A DNA stretch of 64,000 bases from an uncultured Ruminococcus sp. (GTDB taxonomy: Bacteria > Bacillota > Clostridia > Oscillospirales > Ruminococcaceae): NCBI GenBank assembly GCA_900543145.1, contig UQPZ01000008.1:18118-82117 (forward strand). Reading direction: 5' to 3'. Made by a program: the position numbers and the translations under genes. Below, in pieces: positions 50,272 through 59,406 of the stretch. How positions within the stretch are numbered: the stretch's first letter is position 1; each line of letters opens with the position of its first letter. Under the pieces are notes generated by a model. That model saw only the letters and a list, made by a program, of their open reading frames with translations, was not told the origin of the DNA and ran no database searches.

Positions 50272-51693
50272 ATGAAATGGTCAGCGTTATTATGCGAACA
50301 ACGTCAAAGGCCTTCTATATCTGGAAAAGGCGACTCAAGAAATGAGTTTCAAAGAGATTATCACAGAATTATCCAAAGCGCATCATTTCGGCGTTTACAG
50401 GACAAAACTCAGGTCTTTCCGCTCGATAAAAGTGATTTTGTAAGAACAAGGCTCACTCATTCGCTGGAAGTGTCATCATTTGCAAAATCCCTGGGACAAA
50501 TGATCTTTCAGAATATCATAAAATTCAAGCAGGATTCCGAAATTACGGAAGAGATCAAAGATAAGATATGCAGCGTTCTGGAATGTGCAGGACTTATTCA
50601 CGACATAGGTAATCCGCCCTTCGGTCATTTCGGTGAAGAAACAATTCGTGCGTGGTTTAAAAACAATCTGCCTAATATAAAATACAACGGTAAGGAAATT
50701 ACAAATATTCTATCCGAGCAAATGCTTAATGATCTGTATCACTTTGAGGGCAACGCTCAGGCTCTCAGGCTTCTGACGAAGCTGCATTTCCTTGTTGACG
50801 AGCATGGAATGAATCTTAATTTTACGCTGCTGAACACAATAATAAAGTATCCTGTTTCATCAATTGAAATAAATAAGGAAAGTAAAAATATCAAAGAGCA
50901 TAAAATGGGCTATTACTTAGCAGAAAAGGAATTGTTTGAAGAGATAACCTCAGCCACAGGCGCAGTTGATTGCCGCCACCCCCTAGCATATATTCTTGAA
51001 GCAGCAGATGACATTGCTTATAAAACCGCAGATATAGAGGACGCTGTAAAAAAAGGCTTTATTACATATTCACAGCTTATCAGGGATCTTAAAAGCGAAA
51101 AATATAGCGGCAAATGTGCAGATGAGCAAGAGCTTAATGAATACCAAAAGGCAATAGACAGGCTTGAATATTATTACAAAACAGCATTGGAAAATGAAAC
51201 CTCTTCTCCCGAACAGAACGCAGTTCAGCGCTGGATAATTTATGTTCAGGGCGTATTGCTTAAATGCGCGGCATTCGGATTTACAAAGAATTATCATGAA
51301 ATTATGAACGGCAGTTTTAAAGATGAAATACTGTCCGTTTCTCACGCAAATGCTCTTGCTTATGCTCTCGGTGATCTTGCGTACAGGTATGTTTTTAAAT
51401 CAAAACCCATTTATAAGCTTGAGATCTCGGCAGGAACAATTTTAAACTTTTTGTTGGACAAGCTTGTAAATGCCGTTCTTTACTATGATACGGATAAGAA
51501 GCTTTCACCGATGAGCCAGCGTCTTATCGCTTTGATTTCTGAAAATTATATCAAAGCATACAGGTCATATTCTGAGGATAAAGACGATAATGAAAAATTA
51601 TATCTGCGTTTGTTATTGGTTACAGACTTTATCTGCGGAATGACAGACAGCTATGCAAAAAGACTGTATCAGGAACTCAGCGGGATAATGTAG
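50272..51693 (+). CDS. dgt: Deoxyguanosinetriphosphate triphosphohydrolase-like protein
   Basis: An HD-domain enzyme that hydrolyses dGTP (or other dNTPs) to the nucleoside and triphosphate, shaping nucleotide pools and sometimes limiting phage. The 473 residues contain RDYHRIIQSASFRRLQDKTQVF near 28, RTRLTHSLEVSSFA near 60, the HD metal motif GLIHDIGNPPFGHFGEE near 107-123 and a later Asp in EAADDIAYKTADIEDA near 245. A strong AAAGGAG site is present. It is followed by AT-rich decaying genes after only 11 bp. Confidence 0.93.
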   Translation: MKWSALLCEQRQRPSISGKGDSRNEFQRDYHRIIQSASFRRLQDKTQVFPLDKSDFVRTRLTHSLEVSSFAKSLGQMIFQNIIKFKQDSEITEEIKDKICSVLECAGLIHDIGNPPFGHFGEETIRAWFKNNLPNIKYNGKEITNILSEQMLNDLYHFEGNAQALRLLTKLHFLVDEHGMNLNFTLLNTIIKYPVSSIEINKESKNIKEHKMGYYLAEKELFEEITSATGAVDCRHPLAYILEAADDIAYKTADIEDAVKKGFITYSQLIRDLKSEKYSGKCADEQELNEYQKAIDRLEYYYKTALENETSSPEQNAVQRWIIYVQGVLLKCAAFGFTKNYHEIMNGSFKDEILSVSHANALAYALGDLAYRYVFKSKPIYKLEISAGTILNFLLDKLVNAVLYYDTDKKLSPMSQRLIALISENYIKAYRSYSEDKDDNEKLYLRLLLVTDFICGMTDSYAKRLYQELSGIM

Positions 51694-51704
51694 GGGAAAA
51701 TAAT

Positions 51705-52062
51705 ATGTTGATAGAAGAATATTTAGAAGACATTTATGAACAGCTTAAAGAGCAAGTTGAGGGTATGCTTGGCCTGTGTTTATTAAAAGATGTTAATTAT
51801 CATTCAGGGAACATACCGGATTACAAAAATAAAACTGTGCAATTATTGTATTGTTTAAAATACCATTTTGGTTATGCCTGCGAATATGAATACATGTATC
51901 ATAAGGTTTTGAATGAAATGTCAGACAAAGATGAAATTACCGTAGTGTCAATAGGCTGTGGAAACGGAATTGATTTGTGAGCTTTACAAAGTGCAATTAG
52001 CCGGGAGAATAAAGATATAAAAATAAATTATTATGGTATAGATTCATTGGATTTCAATTTTT
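51705..52062 (+). pseudogene. N-terminal fragment of a SAM-methyltransferase-like protein, with in-frame stop
   Basis: The frame starts MLIEEYLEDIYEQLKEQVEG and reaches the SAM-binding motif VVSIGCGNGIDL at residues 80-91. A TGA at 51978-51980 then interrupts it, in the same position where homologous sequences would have Trp (GIDLWALQSA-like). The frame continues after the stop with ALQSAISRENKDIKINYYGI. It therefore looks like a broken methyltransferase-type gene; the C-terminal part appears to lie at 53269-53814. Base composition is much more AT-rich than that of its neighbours. Confidence 0.7.
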
Positions 52063-52063
52063 C

Positions 52064-52588
52064 ACAGGAACATATGATGAAGCCGAAGAAAAATGGATTA
52101 CAGATCGTGAACGTAATTGGGATAACGATAACGTGCGTGAGTTCGTAAATTTATGTAATGATGCTCAGATAAAACTACTTACGTTTAGTAATCACCCTTA
52201 CACGGATATTCAAGTTGAGCGGTTGAAGAATGTTTCAGTTTTAGGTTTTATATATGCAATATCAAAATTAAAGCTATTAGTTGGAATAGACAGCTCAGGG
52301 GGGCATATTGCAGCATGTTATAAAGTGCCTTCGATTACAGTTTGGGGAAAACAGACGCCGGAATATTTTTATAATATTGGCATTAAGCAGGAAAACCTTA
52401 AACATAACAAGATAAGTTATAGACCCCTCAGAAAGAATATTAGTATATGGTCAAAGGATAGATGTATAGAAAAGGTAGGTTTCAAAATTGTCTTTGATAA
52501 GATGCTGGAGGTAATAAACGGTGGAGTAAATCTTTCGGAGGATGTTTTAGATTATGATAATCATAGCAACTGTTTTATAATGGAATAG
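52064..52588 (+). pseudogene. C-terminal fragment of a GT9-like glycosyltransferase
   Basis: An open stretch without its natural N-terminus. It includes TGTYDEAEEKWITDRERNWD before the nominal GTG start at 52133, then the family motif LVGIDSSGGHIAACYKVPSI near residue 50, which corresponds to the donor-site region of heptosyltransferase-type (GT9) enzymes. The full family is about 330 residues, so at least half is missing. The junction with the methyltransferase fragment lies near 52055-52065. Function lost. Confidence 0.65.
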
Positions 52589-52716
52589 AAGGAGTTGGTA
52601 ATTGATGTAATGGATTCGGACATTAAAAACCTAAAAAATATAACAGGTGGTGATATAACAAAATAATTGTGAGTTCTGTAGTTTACACAAAATATTATAA
52701 AAACTAGGAGGCTAAT

Positions 52717-53112
52717 ATGGATTACAAAATTAAATTAAACTCATTCTATCTGTGTGTTCAAGATTTAAAAAGAGCGGTTAATTTTTATGAGCAAATTTTG
52801 AACCAAAAAGTAGAAGGTGATGGCTCATTGTTTGTTATCAACGGCATAAGATTTTGGTTGTTTGATTATCAAGCTGCTAACGATAACAGAGTGGTTTTTG
52901 GACACAATTGTTTGCCAAGTTTTGAAGTAAGTGATATTAAAGCTTTAGTGGAAAAATTAGAAGAATTGCAAGCGGAAATAGTATATCCCCTTACTCATTT
53001 AGGCAACAATTGGGTTCTTGAATTTAAAGATTCCGAAGGCAATGACATTGAAGTATATTCAAGATATCGTCCTTTTGAAGAAGACCCGGACGGAAATTAT
53101 TCTTTCAATTGA
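52717..53112 (+). CDS. VOC-superfamily (glyoxalase/bleomycin-resistance-like) protein, 131 aa
   Basis: A single VOC module with the typical beta-alpha-beta-beta-beta repeat: FYLCVQDLKRAVNFYEQILN at the start, FEVSDIKALVEKLEELQ in the middle and NWVLEFKDSEGNDIEVYSRY at the end. The terminal Glu in NDIEVY is a likely metal ligand. GGAGG lies 8-9 nt before the ATG. Family members are glyoxalases, fosfomycin- or bleomycin-resistance proteins or unknown; no substrate can be assigned. It is intact but lies in the AT-rich decaying region. Confidence 0.85.
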   Translation: MDYKIKLNSFYLCVQDLKRAVNFYEQILNQKVEGDGSLFVINGIRFWLFDYQAANDNRVVFGHNCLPSFEVSDIKALVEKLEELQAEIVYPLTHLGNNWVLEFKDSEGNDIEVYSRYRPFEEDPDGNYSFN

Positions 53113-53177
53113 TTTTTTTAAAAATAGAAAGAGAAAAGATTTAATGAATAACATGATGTACATTAACCGAAATATGA

Positions 53178-53216
53178 TCCTTCGCCTGTAAAGATACGTT
53201 TTTTACAAGCGAAGGA
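53178..53216. repeat. Inverted repeat, 15-bp arms
   Basis: TCCTTCGCCTGTAAA (53178-53192) pairs with TTTACAAGCGAAGGA (53202-53216), with one C/A mismatch and a 9-base loop. No T-run follows on either strand. It lies between the VOC gene and the methyltransferase fragment and may mark a recombination site. Confidence 0.7.
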
Positions 53217-53268
53217 AATAAATCAATGAATAATTGGCTATCGTGTTGTATCGTCATTATTTATTATA

Positions 53269-53814
53269 GGTATTGATTGGAGCAATAAAATTACAGGCAG
53301 AGGTAATGATAATGTGCAATACTTCCAAACCGACGTATCAGAATTAGTTGAAATAATGCCAGCGTTAGATAGAATCGATATACTGATCTTTCCAAAATCA
53401 ATATGTGAAATTTCATCATCTGATTTGCAGTATATTGCGAAATATATTTCATCAAAAACCGATGAAATATATATTATGGCTTCGTATAGAAATGTTGAAG
53501 CTGCATTAAATTTAGACGTAAGCAAAATGATGTTACTTAGTAAGCATTTACAAAAAGAGAAGTTTCAAATATCAATTGGCGTTCCTGAAAATTCATATGA
53601 ATTTTCACATAAAGGTACAGGAATAAGAAAAATATATAATGATTACGTTTATCCAGACGAAGCAATTAACTATATTGAACAGCTGGGAAATAAGTGTATA
53701 CTATTTAATGAAGATGATAAAGAATGTGTATCTTGTAATGATATAATTACAAGAAAACCTATGTTAACACTAAGTAATATACATTTTAACTGGCTTAAAT
53801 TTAAAAGATATTAA
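53269..53814 (+). pseudogene. C-terminal fragment of a methyltransferase-like protein
   Basis: Open from the GID motif (GIDWSNKITGRGNDNVQYF) to TAA at 53814. It has no ribosome binding site or proper start (the nominal GTG at 53314 lacks a site), and matches in position the piece missing from the 51705 fragment, which ends at the equivalent YYGID point. The LILIFPKSICEIS segment is like the strand after motif IV in SAM-dependent enzymes. Either one gene was split by an insertion of about 1.2 kb or two tandem paralogues decayed. Confidence 0.6.
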
Positions 53815-53869
53815 ACTCTATTGACGAATGAAAAATATAGGTGTATCATATTAATGAAGGAGTGATTGA

Positions 53870-54811
53870 ATGATTATCAGCGCAAGCCGCCGGACGGATA
53901 TACCTGCTTTCTATTCAGAATGGTTTTTCAAAAGAATAAAAGCCGGATATGTTCTTGTGAGAAATCCCATGAATATCCATCAGATCAGCAGGGTAAAGCT
54001 CACTCCTGACGTTGTTGACTGCATTGTATTTTGGACAAAAAATCCGAAGCCAATGCTTGAACGGCTTGACGAACTGAAAGATTACAGCTACTATTTCCAG
54101 TTTACCCTGAATTCCTATGCAAAGGATATTGAGCCGAACGTTCCGTCAAAGGATAAAGAGATAATTCAGACCTTCAAATTACTTTCGGATAAAATCGGGA
54201 AGGAAAGAGTTATCTGGAGATACGACCCCATAATTATCAATCAAAAATACACCGCCGAATATCATATAAAATATTTTGAAAGGCTTGCGCATATGCTTGA
54301 CGGAAAGTTCGGAAAATGCGTTATCAGCTTTGTTGATTACTACAAAAAGAATGCGGCAAACTTCAGAAACAATAATATATCAGAGCTTTCTTTCGAAAGC
54401 ATAAGACAAATTGCAAATGCTTTTTCCGAAATTGCAGGACGAAATAATTTTACTGTAAATACCTGTGCAGAGGAAATTGATCTGAGCGAGTTCGGCATTG
54501 AACACGGAAAGTGTATTGACGATACACTTATCGAAAAGCTTACGGGCTGCAAGCTTATAATACCAAAAGACAAAAATCAGCGTGATGAATGCGGCTGTGT
54601 TGAAAGCATTGATATCGGCTTGTATAACACCTGCCTGCATGAATGTAAATACTGCTATGCAAATTACAGCCAAAATACCGTACTATCAAATTATGAGAAA
54701 TATGATATTGATTCTCCGCTGCTTTGCAGCAGTATCAGGGAAGAAGATAAGATCACTGACAGAAAAGTCAAATCTCTTATTGACAGTCAGCTTGGTTTCG
54801 GAGATATATAA
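53870..54811 (+). CDS. DUF1848-family protein with C-terminal cysteine cluster
   Basis: A 313-residue protein of the DUF1848 family. It opens IISASRRTDIPAFYSEWFF, the family hallmark, with IVFWTKNPKPML near 47 and WRYDPIIIN near 115. Near the end CGCVESIDIGLYNTCLHECKYCYAN holds six cysteines, including a CxxCxYC-type group resembling Fe-S binding sites of radical SAM enzymes, although the fold is different. AAGGAG site 6-7 nt before the ATG. Base composition returns to the core level here. Biological role unknown. Confidence 0.88.
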   Translation: MIISASRRTDIPAFYSEWFFKRIKAGYVLVRNPMNIHQISRVKLTPDVVDCIVFWTKNPKPMLERLDELKDYSYYFQFTLNSYAKDIEPNVPSKDKEIIQTFKLLSDKIGKERVIWRYDPIIINQKYTAEYHIKYFERLAHMLDGKFGKCVISFVDYYKKNAANFRNNNISELSFESIRQIANAFSEIAGRNNFTVNTCAEEIDLSEFGIEHGKCIDDTLIEKLTGCKLIIPKDKNQRDECGCVESIDIGLYNTCLHECKYCYANYSQNTVLSNYEKYDIDSPLLCSSIREEDKITDRKVKSLIDSQLGFGDI

Positions 54812-54865
54812 TAAACTCCTATTAATTATAAATGCTTTTCTGCAAATAGTTCCTTATAAATACCT

Positions 54866-54904
54866 AACGCCCCTGAAGTGTCTGTGATCAGTTCAGGGGC
54901 GTTT
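54866..54904 (+). terminator. Terminator-like hairpin after the DUF1848 gene
   Basis: AACGCCCCTGAA/TTCAGGGGCGTT perfect 12-bp stem followed by TAATATAATA, 54 bp after the stop codon. Confidence 0.75.
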
Positions 54905-55177
54905 AATATAATAAATCGGTTAGGTCATAGCATTTTTAAATGTGAAAAACCGCAGGGAATCGGGTAGAATTAAATTAGGTATATAACTCATTATCCGACG
55001 CCGCTGTAGGTAAGAATTATACACGGCGAACCCCTTATATACCGCCTCGCAAGCATAATATTTTGAGCCTCCCTGCTGTAATCTCCGTGCAGTTTAAAAT
55101 TCTTATACAGACAAGCATGTACTGCTCAGAGCCGGGATACTTGAAATAAACAATGTCAATACTGATAAATGCTGTTC
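54905..55177. other. Intergenic region upstream of the purine nucleoside phosphorylase gene
   Basis: About 270 bp with no gene recognised. It contains a few short GC-rich inverted segments, such as CGCCGCTG...; no riboswitch fold (purine or SAM) could be made out. Confidence 0.4.
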
Positions 55178-55206
55178 TTGACTATTCGGCAAATTTGGGT
55201 TACACT
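55178..55206 (+). promoter_or_regulatory. Promoter of the punA-mtnA operon
   Basis: TTGACT, 17-bp spacer, TACACT on the plus strand; predicted start near 55213, leader about 62 nt with two GGAGG motifs. Confidence 0.68.
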
Positions 55207-55274
55207 ATAAATATAATAACTTAACTAAAGGAGGACGCTGTTATCAGACCTTTCGGAGGTAACGGCAAAAGCTT

Positions 55275-56120
55275 ATGACACAATATGAAAAACTGCTTAA
55301 ATGCTTTGAATGCGTAAAATCAATGATAAATTTCAAGCCTGAGATCGCACTGGTTCTCGGTTCGGGATTGGGTGATTTTGCAGATACGGCTGTGGATGTA
55401 TATGCCGCTCTTGACTATTCCGAGATCGAGGGATTTCCCCGTTCTACCGTCGAAGGACATAAGGGACGCTTTGTGTTCGGATATGTAAACGGAGTTCCCT
55501 GTGTAATTATGCAGGGCAGAGTTCATTATTACGAAGGCTATCCCATGACCGACGTTGTGCTTCCTGCAAGACTTATGTCAATGCTGGGAGCAAAGGTTCT
55601 TTTTCTTACCAACGCTTCCGGCGGTATCAACGCCGATTTTTCCGCAGGTGACTTTATGCTGATAAAGGATCATATCTCCTGCTTTGTACCCAATCCGCTT
55701 ATCGGCAGGAATATAGACGAGCTTGGTACTCGTTTTCCCGATATGAGCAGGATATATTCTCCTGAACTTAGACGTATAATTAAGGATACTGCCTCCGATC
55801 TCGAAATAAAGCTTCAGGAGGGAGTTTATCTACAGCTTACAGGGCCTTCCTTCGAGTCACCCGCGGAGATCAAAATGCTCAGAACCTTCGGTGCAGACGC
55901 AGTAGGAATGTCTACAGCTGTAGAAGCTATTGCCGCAAATCACGCAGGTATGCTCGTCTGCGGAATATCCTGCGTTTCAAATCTTGCCTGCGGAATGACA
56001 GACAATCCTCTTACTCATGCCGAGGTTCAGGAATGTGCCGATAAGGCAGCCCCTAAATTCAAAAGGCTTATTTCGGAAAGTATTGAAAATATATCCGATT
56101 ACCTCAATACTGTCAACTGA
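55275..56120 (+). CDS. punA: Purine nucleoside phosphorylase (class II, trimeric type)
   Basis: It phosphorolyses purine nucleosides to base and (deoxy)ribose-1-phosphate. The 281 residues carry ALVLGSGLGDFAD (phosphate loop) near 25, MQGRVHYYEGYPM near 79, TNASGGINADF near 115, GPSFESPAEIKML near 190 and SCVSNLACGMTDNPLTHAE near 236. Asn in VSNLAC is the base-site residue of 6-oxopurine-specific enzymes, where MTA phosphorylases have Asp. GGAGG lies 12 nt upstream of the ATG; an in-frame TAA just before excludes a longer start. An operon partner (mtnA) follows by 18 bp. Confidence 0.93.
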   Translation: MTQYEKLLKCFECVKSMINFKPEIALVLGSGLGDFADTAVDVYAALDYSEIEGFPRSTVEGHKGRFVFGYVNGVPCVIMQGRVHYYEGYPMTDVVLPARLMSMLGAKVLFLTNASGGINADFSAGDFMLIKDHISCFVPNPLIGRNIDELGTRFPDMSRIYSPELRRIIKDTASDLEIKLQEGVYLQLTGPSFESPAEIKMLRTFGADAVGMSTAVEAIAANHAGMLVCGISCVSNLACGMTDNPLTHAEVQECADKAAPKFKRLISESIENISDYLNTVN

Positions 56121-56138
56121 AGCTGAGGTGGATCAGAA

Positions 56139-57155
56139 ATGATATACAATGAAAACGACAGTGTAAGGCTTTCCCAAGACGGAAGCTCCGTTGTGATAAT
56201 AGATCAGACGCTGCTGCCTGCCGAAAAAAGATTTATTTCACTTTCCGCCGCCGAAGAGATTTTTGACGCAATATACCATTTAAAAGTAAGGGGCGCACCT
56301 GCAATTGGAATTTTCGCAGGCTACGCCTTATATGTGCTTGCCCGACAGATTAGCGAAACCGAGGATTTCTTTGCGAGGCTTGAAGATCTGTCGGACTATC
56401 TTAACTCCTCCCGTCCTACGGCAGTCAATCTTTCATGGGCGCTTAACAGAGTAAAGAAAGCCGCGTTAAACTGCCGCAACCTAAAAAGAAGTGAGATCCT
56501 TAACGCTATGAGAACCGAAGCCGCAGTAATTCATGAAGAGGATACAGCCGTATGCAGGAAAATAGCGGAATACGGGCTTTCCCTTATAAATGACGGCGAC
56601 GGGATACTTACACACTGCAACGCAGGTGCGCTTGCGACCTCACGATACGGAACAGGCTTAGGACCTCTTCTTTACGGAGCAGAACAGGGATACAGATTCC
56701 ACGCATTTATTGACGAAACACGTCCGCTTATGCAGGGCGCAAGACTTACTGCGTTTGAGCTTATGAACGCCGGGATCGACTGTACTCTGATCTGCGACAA
56801 TGCGGCAGGGCTGCTTATGAGTCAAGGAAAAATACAGGCCTGCTTTGCCGGCTGCGACCGGGCGGCAATGAACGGCGACTGCGCCAATAAGATCGGAACA
56901 GCGTCTGCTGCAGTTCTGGCAAATTACTATAAAATTCCGTTTTATATTTTTTGTCCTTCATCAACGATCGACAAAAACTGCAGGACCGGAAAGGACATAG
57001 TGATTGAAGAACGCCCCGCAGAAGAAATAACAAAGCTTTATTTCAGCAGGCAGATCGCTCCCGACGGAATAAAGTGCTTCAATCCTGCCTTTGACGTTAC
57101 AGATCACAGTCTTATAACTGCGATAATTACCGAAAACGGCATATTCAGATTATGA
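56139..57155 (+). CDS. mtnA: S-methyl-5-thioribose-1-phosphate isomerase
   Basis: It isomerises methylthioribose-1-phosphate to methylthioribulose-1-phosphate in methionine salvage. The 338 residues match MtnA/eIF2B-like enzymes: VRGAPAIGIFAGYALY near residue 50, the catalytic Cys in ILTHCNAGALATSRYGTGLG near 158, DETRPLMQGARLTAFEL near 192, and the catalytic Asp in GCDRAAMNGDCANKIGT near 240. AGGTGG site 6 nt ahead. It is cotranscribed with punA (18 bp gap), which supports methylthioinosine as the nucleoside source. Confidence 0.94.
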   Translation: MIYNENDSVRLSQDGSSVVIIDQTLLPAEKRFISLSAAEEIFDAIYHLKVRGAPAIGIFAGYALYVLARQISETEDFFARLEDLSDYLNSSRPTAVNLSWALNRVKKAALNCRNLKRSEILNAMRTEAAVIHEEDTAVCRKIAEYGLSLINDGDGILTHCNAGALATSRYGTGLGPLLYGAEQGYRFHAFIDETRPLMQGARLTAFELMNAGIDCTLICDNAAGLLMSQGKIQACFAGCDRAAMNGDCANKIGTASAAVLANYYKIPFYIFCPSSTIDKNCRTGKDIVIEERPAEEITKLYFSRQIAPDGIKCFNPAFDVTDHSLITAIITENGIFRL

Positions 57156-57220
57156 TAAAACAGCCAGTCAGCATACCCGTAACTGTCTTAGAAAAAGCCT
57201 CAGTTATAATTTCAAATAAA

Positions 57221-57258
57221 GATCCCGCCAAGCCTTAAACTTGACGGGATCATTTTTT
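57221..57258 (+). terminator. Terminator of the punA-mtnA operon
   Basis: GATCCCG-CAAG/CTTG-CGGGATC stem then TTTTTT on the plus strand. It may also stop the convergent dinB-like gene. Confidence 0.88.
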
Positions 57259-57279
57259 AAGTTCATGCTAATTGACTTA

Positions 57280-57783
57280 TTATTCAAACAAACCGTTTTT
57301 CAATCTTTCATATGTGGATCTTTCCAATCCTACATATACAGGAAACCTTCCTGTCTTTTCAATTGTCAGACCATTAAGCATACCCGTATGAAATGATATG
57401 TGCCTGAACTGACCAAGCGCCAACTCAAATCTGGTGTATTTACAATTTTTCGGCTTTTCGTACAGCATTTTATCGCTAAGGGAATCAATATAGGTAATAG
57501 TTTTCTGACGAACCTGTTCCAAATAGTTTAAAAGCTCATTATCTGATAAAACTATATCGCAGGGATAATCAGGATTATCCATACCGTTTTCGTGGAAAAA
57601 CGGTTCTTTATAATTAAAAGAATCCAAAAACCACTTGTCTGCTGAATGTATTGTATGATATACATACCGCCACGCAGGACTTTCGCAGATAAACGCATTG
57701 CGGTCGTAGGTTTTAATTACAGTTTCAAGGTTAATAAAATTAGGAATTACCTGCTGTTTGATTATTTCACACAGAGTGTTCAT
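57280..57783 (-). CDS. DinB-family putative metalloenzyme, 167 aa
   Basis: A DinB/YfiT-fold four-helix-bundle protein. Conserved His residues lie in VYHTIHSADKWF near residue 44-50 and FRHISFHTGML near 128-136, the metal triad positions. Such proteins often act as thiol-dependent transferases or unknown hydrolases. Its start overlaps the upstream deaminase gene stop by 4 bp (57780-57783), showing translational coupling, though no functional link is known. Confidence 0.85.
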   Translation of the reverse strand: MNTLCEIIKQQVIPNFINLETVIKTYDRNAFICESPAWRYVYHTIHSADKWFLDSFNYKEPFFHENGMDNPDYPCDIVLSDNELLNYLEQVRQKTITYIDSLSDKMLYEKPKNCKYTRFELALGQFRHISFHTGMLNGLTIEKTGRFPVYVGLERSTYERLKNGLFE

Positions 57784-59057
57784 GACTTAATATCCTCCAT
57801 AAGCTCTCTGCACCGAGCATATATACGCTTAGGATCTTCGCCTACGCTGAAGCGTCCGTTTTCATAAAGTACTTTTCCTGCGCACATTGTAAGCTTAACG
57901 TTCTGCTTTGAACCGCTGTAAACCAAATTTTTCACAATATTGTTTTCCGGCTGCATATTAGGGCGGGACATATCTATAACTATCAGATCCGCCTGATTTC
58001 CGACGTTAAGTCCGGTACAGTCGTTAAGTCCCATTGCAAGAGCCGAGCCTTTTACCGCCGCATTCAGCACAGTATCTGCCGGACAAGCCGAAGCGTCCGC
58101 TCTGTCTATCTTCTGAAGAGCCGTCATAAGGAACATTTCCCTGAACATATCAAGGCAGTTGTTACTTGCCGCTCCGTCTGTTCCGATTGCTATATTTATA
58201 CCCTTATCCTGCATTCTGCATATCGGGGCTATTCCGCTGGCAAGCTTGGAATTTGAGCCGGGACAGGTAACCGCCCAGACTCCGTGCTCCTTGAATATCG
58301 CCATATCGTTATCACTGAAATGAACGCAGTGAAAGCCCGCTCCGCCGTAATTATAAATTCCCAGACTGTCAAACAGCTCAGTAGGGGTTTTCTCATATTT
58401 CTGAATACATTCAACAACCTCTTTTTCGGTTTCCGAATTATGAACCGAAACGGGAGTCTTGTACTTTTCGGCAAGCTCGGCAACCCCCTCAAGCATTTCA
58501 TATTCCGCCGTATACTCGGCATGAAAGCCAAGACGGTATGAAACAAGCGGATCTACGCCGTTAAAACGCTTATAGTTTTCCTCCAGACGCTTCACATTTG
58601 ACCTATCCCCGCTTATTGCTCCGCACATAACCGTTCTGAAGCCGCATTCGGTATTCGCCTTAAAATAAGCGTCCGGTTCAAAATACATATCAAAGGACGC
58701 GGTTATTCCCGAGGTAAGATATTCAAGAATCGCAAGCTTTGAAAACCAGTAAACATCCTCATCGGTCAGCTTTGCCTCCATGGGAAATACCTGCTTGAAA
58801 AGCCAGTCATGCAGCGGAAGGTCGTCCGCATAGGAACGGAGAAAGGTCATAGCCGAATGCGTATGGGCATTTTTAAAGGACGGCATAAGCAGGCTGCCTT
58901 CAAGATCGTATTCCTTTTCAAACAAGGTATTTTTGAGCAGCTCGTCTGACGGAGCTCCGGCAAAAGCGATCTTATCTCCCTCGACCCATACCTCCTTATT
59001 CTCTATACTGATACCGTCCTGTATATCCATTACTCTTCCGTTTTTAAACCTTATCAT
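57780..59057 (-). CDS. mtaD: 5-methylthioadenosine/S-adenosylhomocysteine deaminase
   Basis: An amidohydrolase of 425 residues that deaminates MTA and SAH to methylthioinosine and S-inosylhomocysteine. Metal motifs: PSFKNAHTHSAMTFLR near 60 (HxH), SVHNSETEKEV near 200, FHCVHFSDNDM near 236 and the catalytic Asp in IGTDGAASNN near 290. PSFKNAHTH and RSYADDLPLHDWL are family hallmarks of MtaD rather than guanine or cytosine deaminases. It is coupled to the DinB-like gene and convergent with punA-mtnA. Promoter at 59148-59176. Confidence 0.92.
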   Translation of the reverse strand: MIRFKNGRVMDIQDGISIENKEVWVEGDKIAFAGAPSDELLKNTLFEKEYDLEGSLLMPSFKNAHTHSAMTFLRSYADDLPLHDWLFKQVFPMEAKLTDEDVYWFSKLAILEYLTSGITASFDMYFEPDAYFKANTECGFRTVMCGAISGDRSNVKRLEENYKRFNGVDPLVSYRLGFHAEYTAEYEMLEGVAELAEKYKTPVSVHNSETEKEVVECIQKYEKTPTELFDSLGIYNYGGAGFHCVHFSDNDMAIFKEHGVWAVTCPGSNSKLASGIAPICRMQDKGINIAIGTDGAASNNCLDMFREMFLMTALQKIDRADASACPADTVLNAAVKGSALAMGLNDCTGLNVGNQADLIVIDMSRPNMQPENNIVKNLVYSGSKQNVKLTMCAGKVLYENGRFSVGEDPKRIYARCRELMEDIKS

Positions 59058-59147
59058 CTTCCTCTACCTCATTTCATAATTTTAAGCAAGGGAGCTTGCT
59101 CTGCCGCACCGCAGGAGCTTGAGCCTCCGTATGCAAAGATTAAAGTT

Positions 59148-59176
59148 ATTATATCACACTTTTTTATCATATACAA
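59148..59176 (-). promoter_or_regulatory. Promoter of mtaD-dinB operon
   Basis: Minus strand TTGTAT, 17-bp spacer, TATAAT; predicted start near 59141. The 84-nt leader contains GC-rich hairpins (AGCAAG-CTCC-CTTGCT near 59085-59100 and a CTGCGG...CAG element). The hairpins lack a T-run. Confidence 0.72.
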
Positions 59177-59261
59177 GATATTCTAAGGGTTTCATATATA
59201 ATTTTCTATAAAAACAGAATATATTTCCATTAAATAATTCAAGAAAACTTGAAAAAAAGTA

Positions 59262-59290
59262 TTGACAACAGGCAATAATAATGATATAAT
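59262..59290 (+). promoter_or_regulatory. Consensus promoter of tRNA-fMet
   Basis: TTGACA, 17-bp spacer, TATAAT; predicted start near 59297, 27 nt before the mature 5' end. Confidence 0.9.
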
Positions 59291-59323
59291 AGATAAGTAC
59301 TCAATCAGAGAACATAAAAATAT

Positions 59324-59400
<77 letters not shown>

Positions 59401-59406
59401 ATGCCG

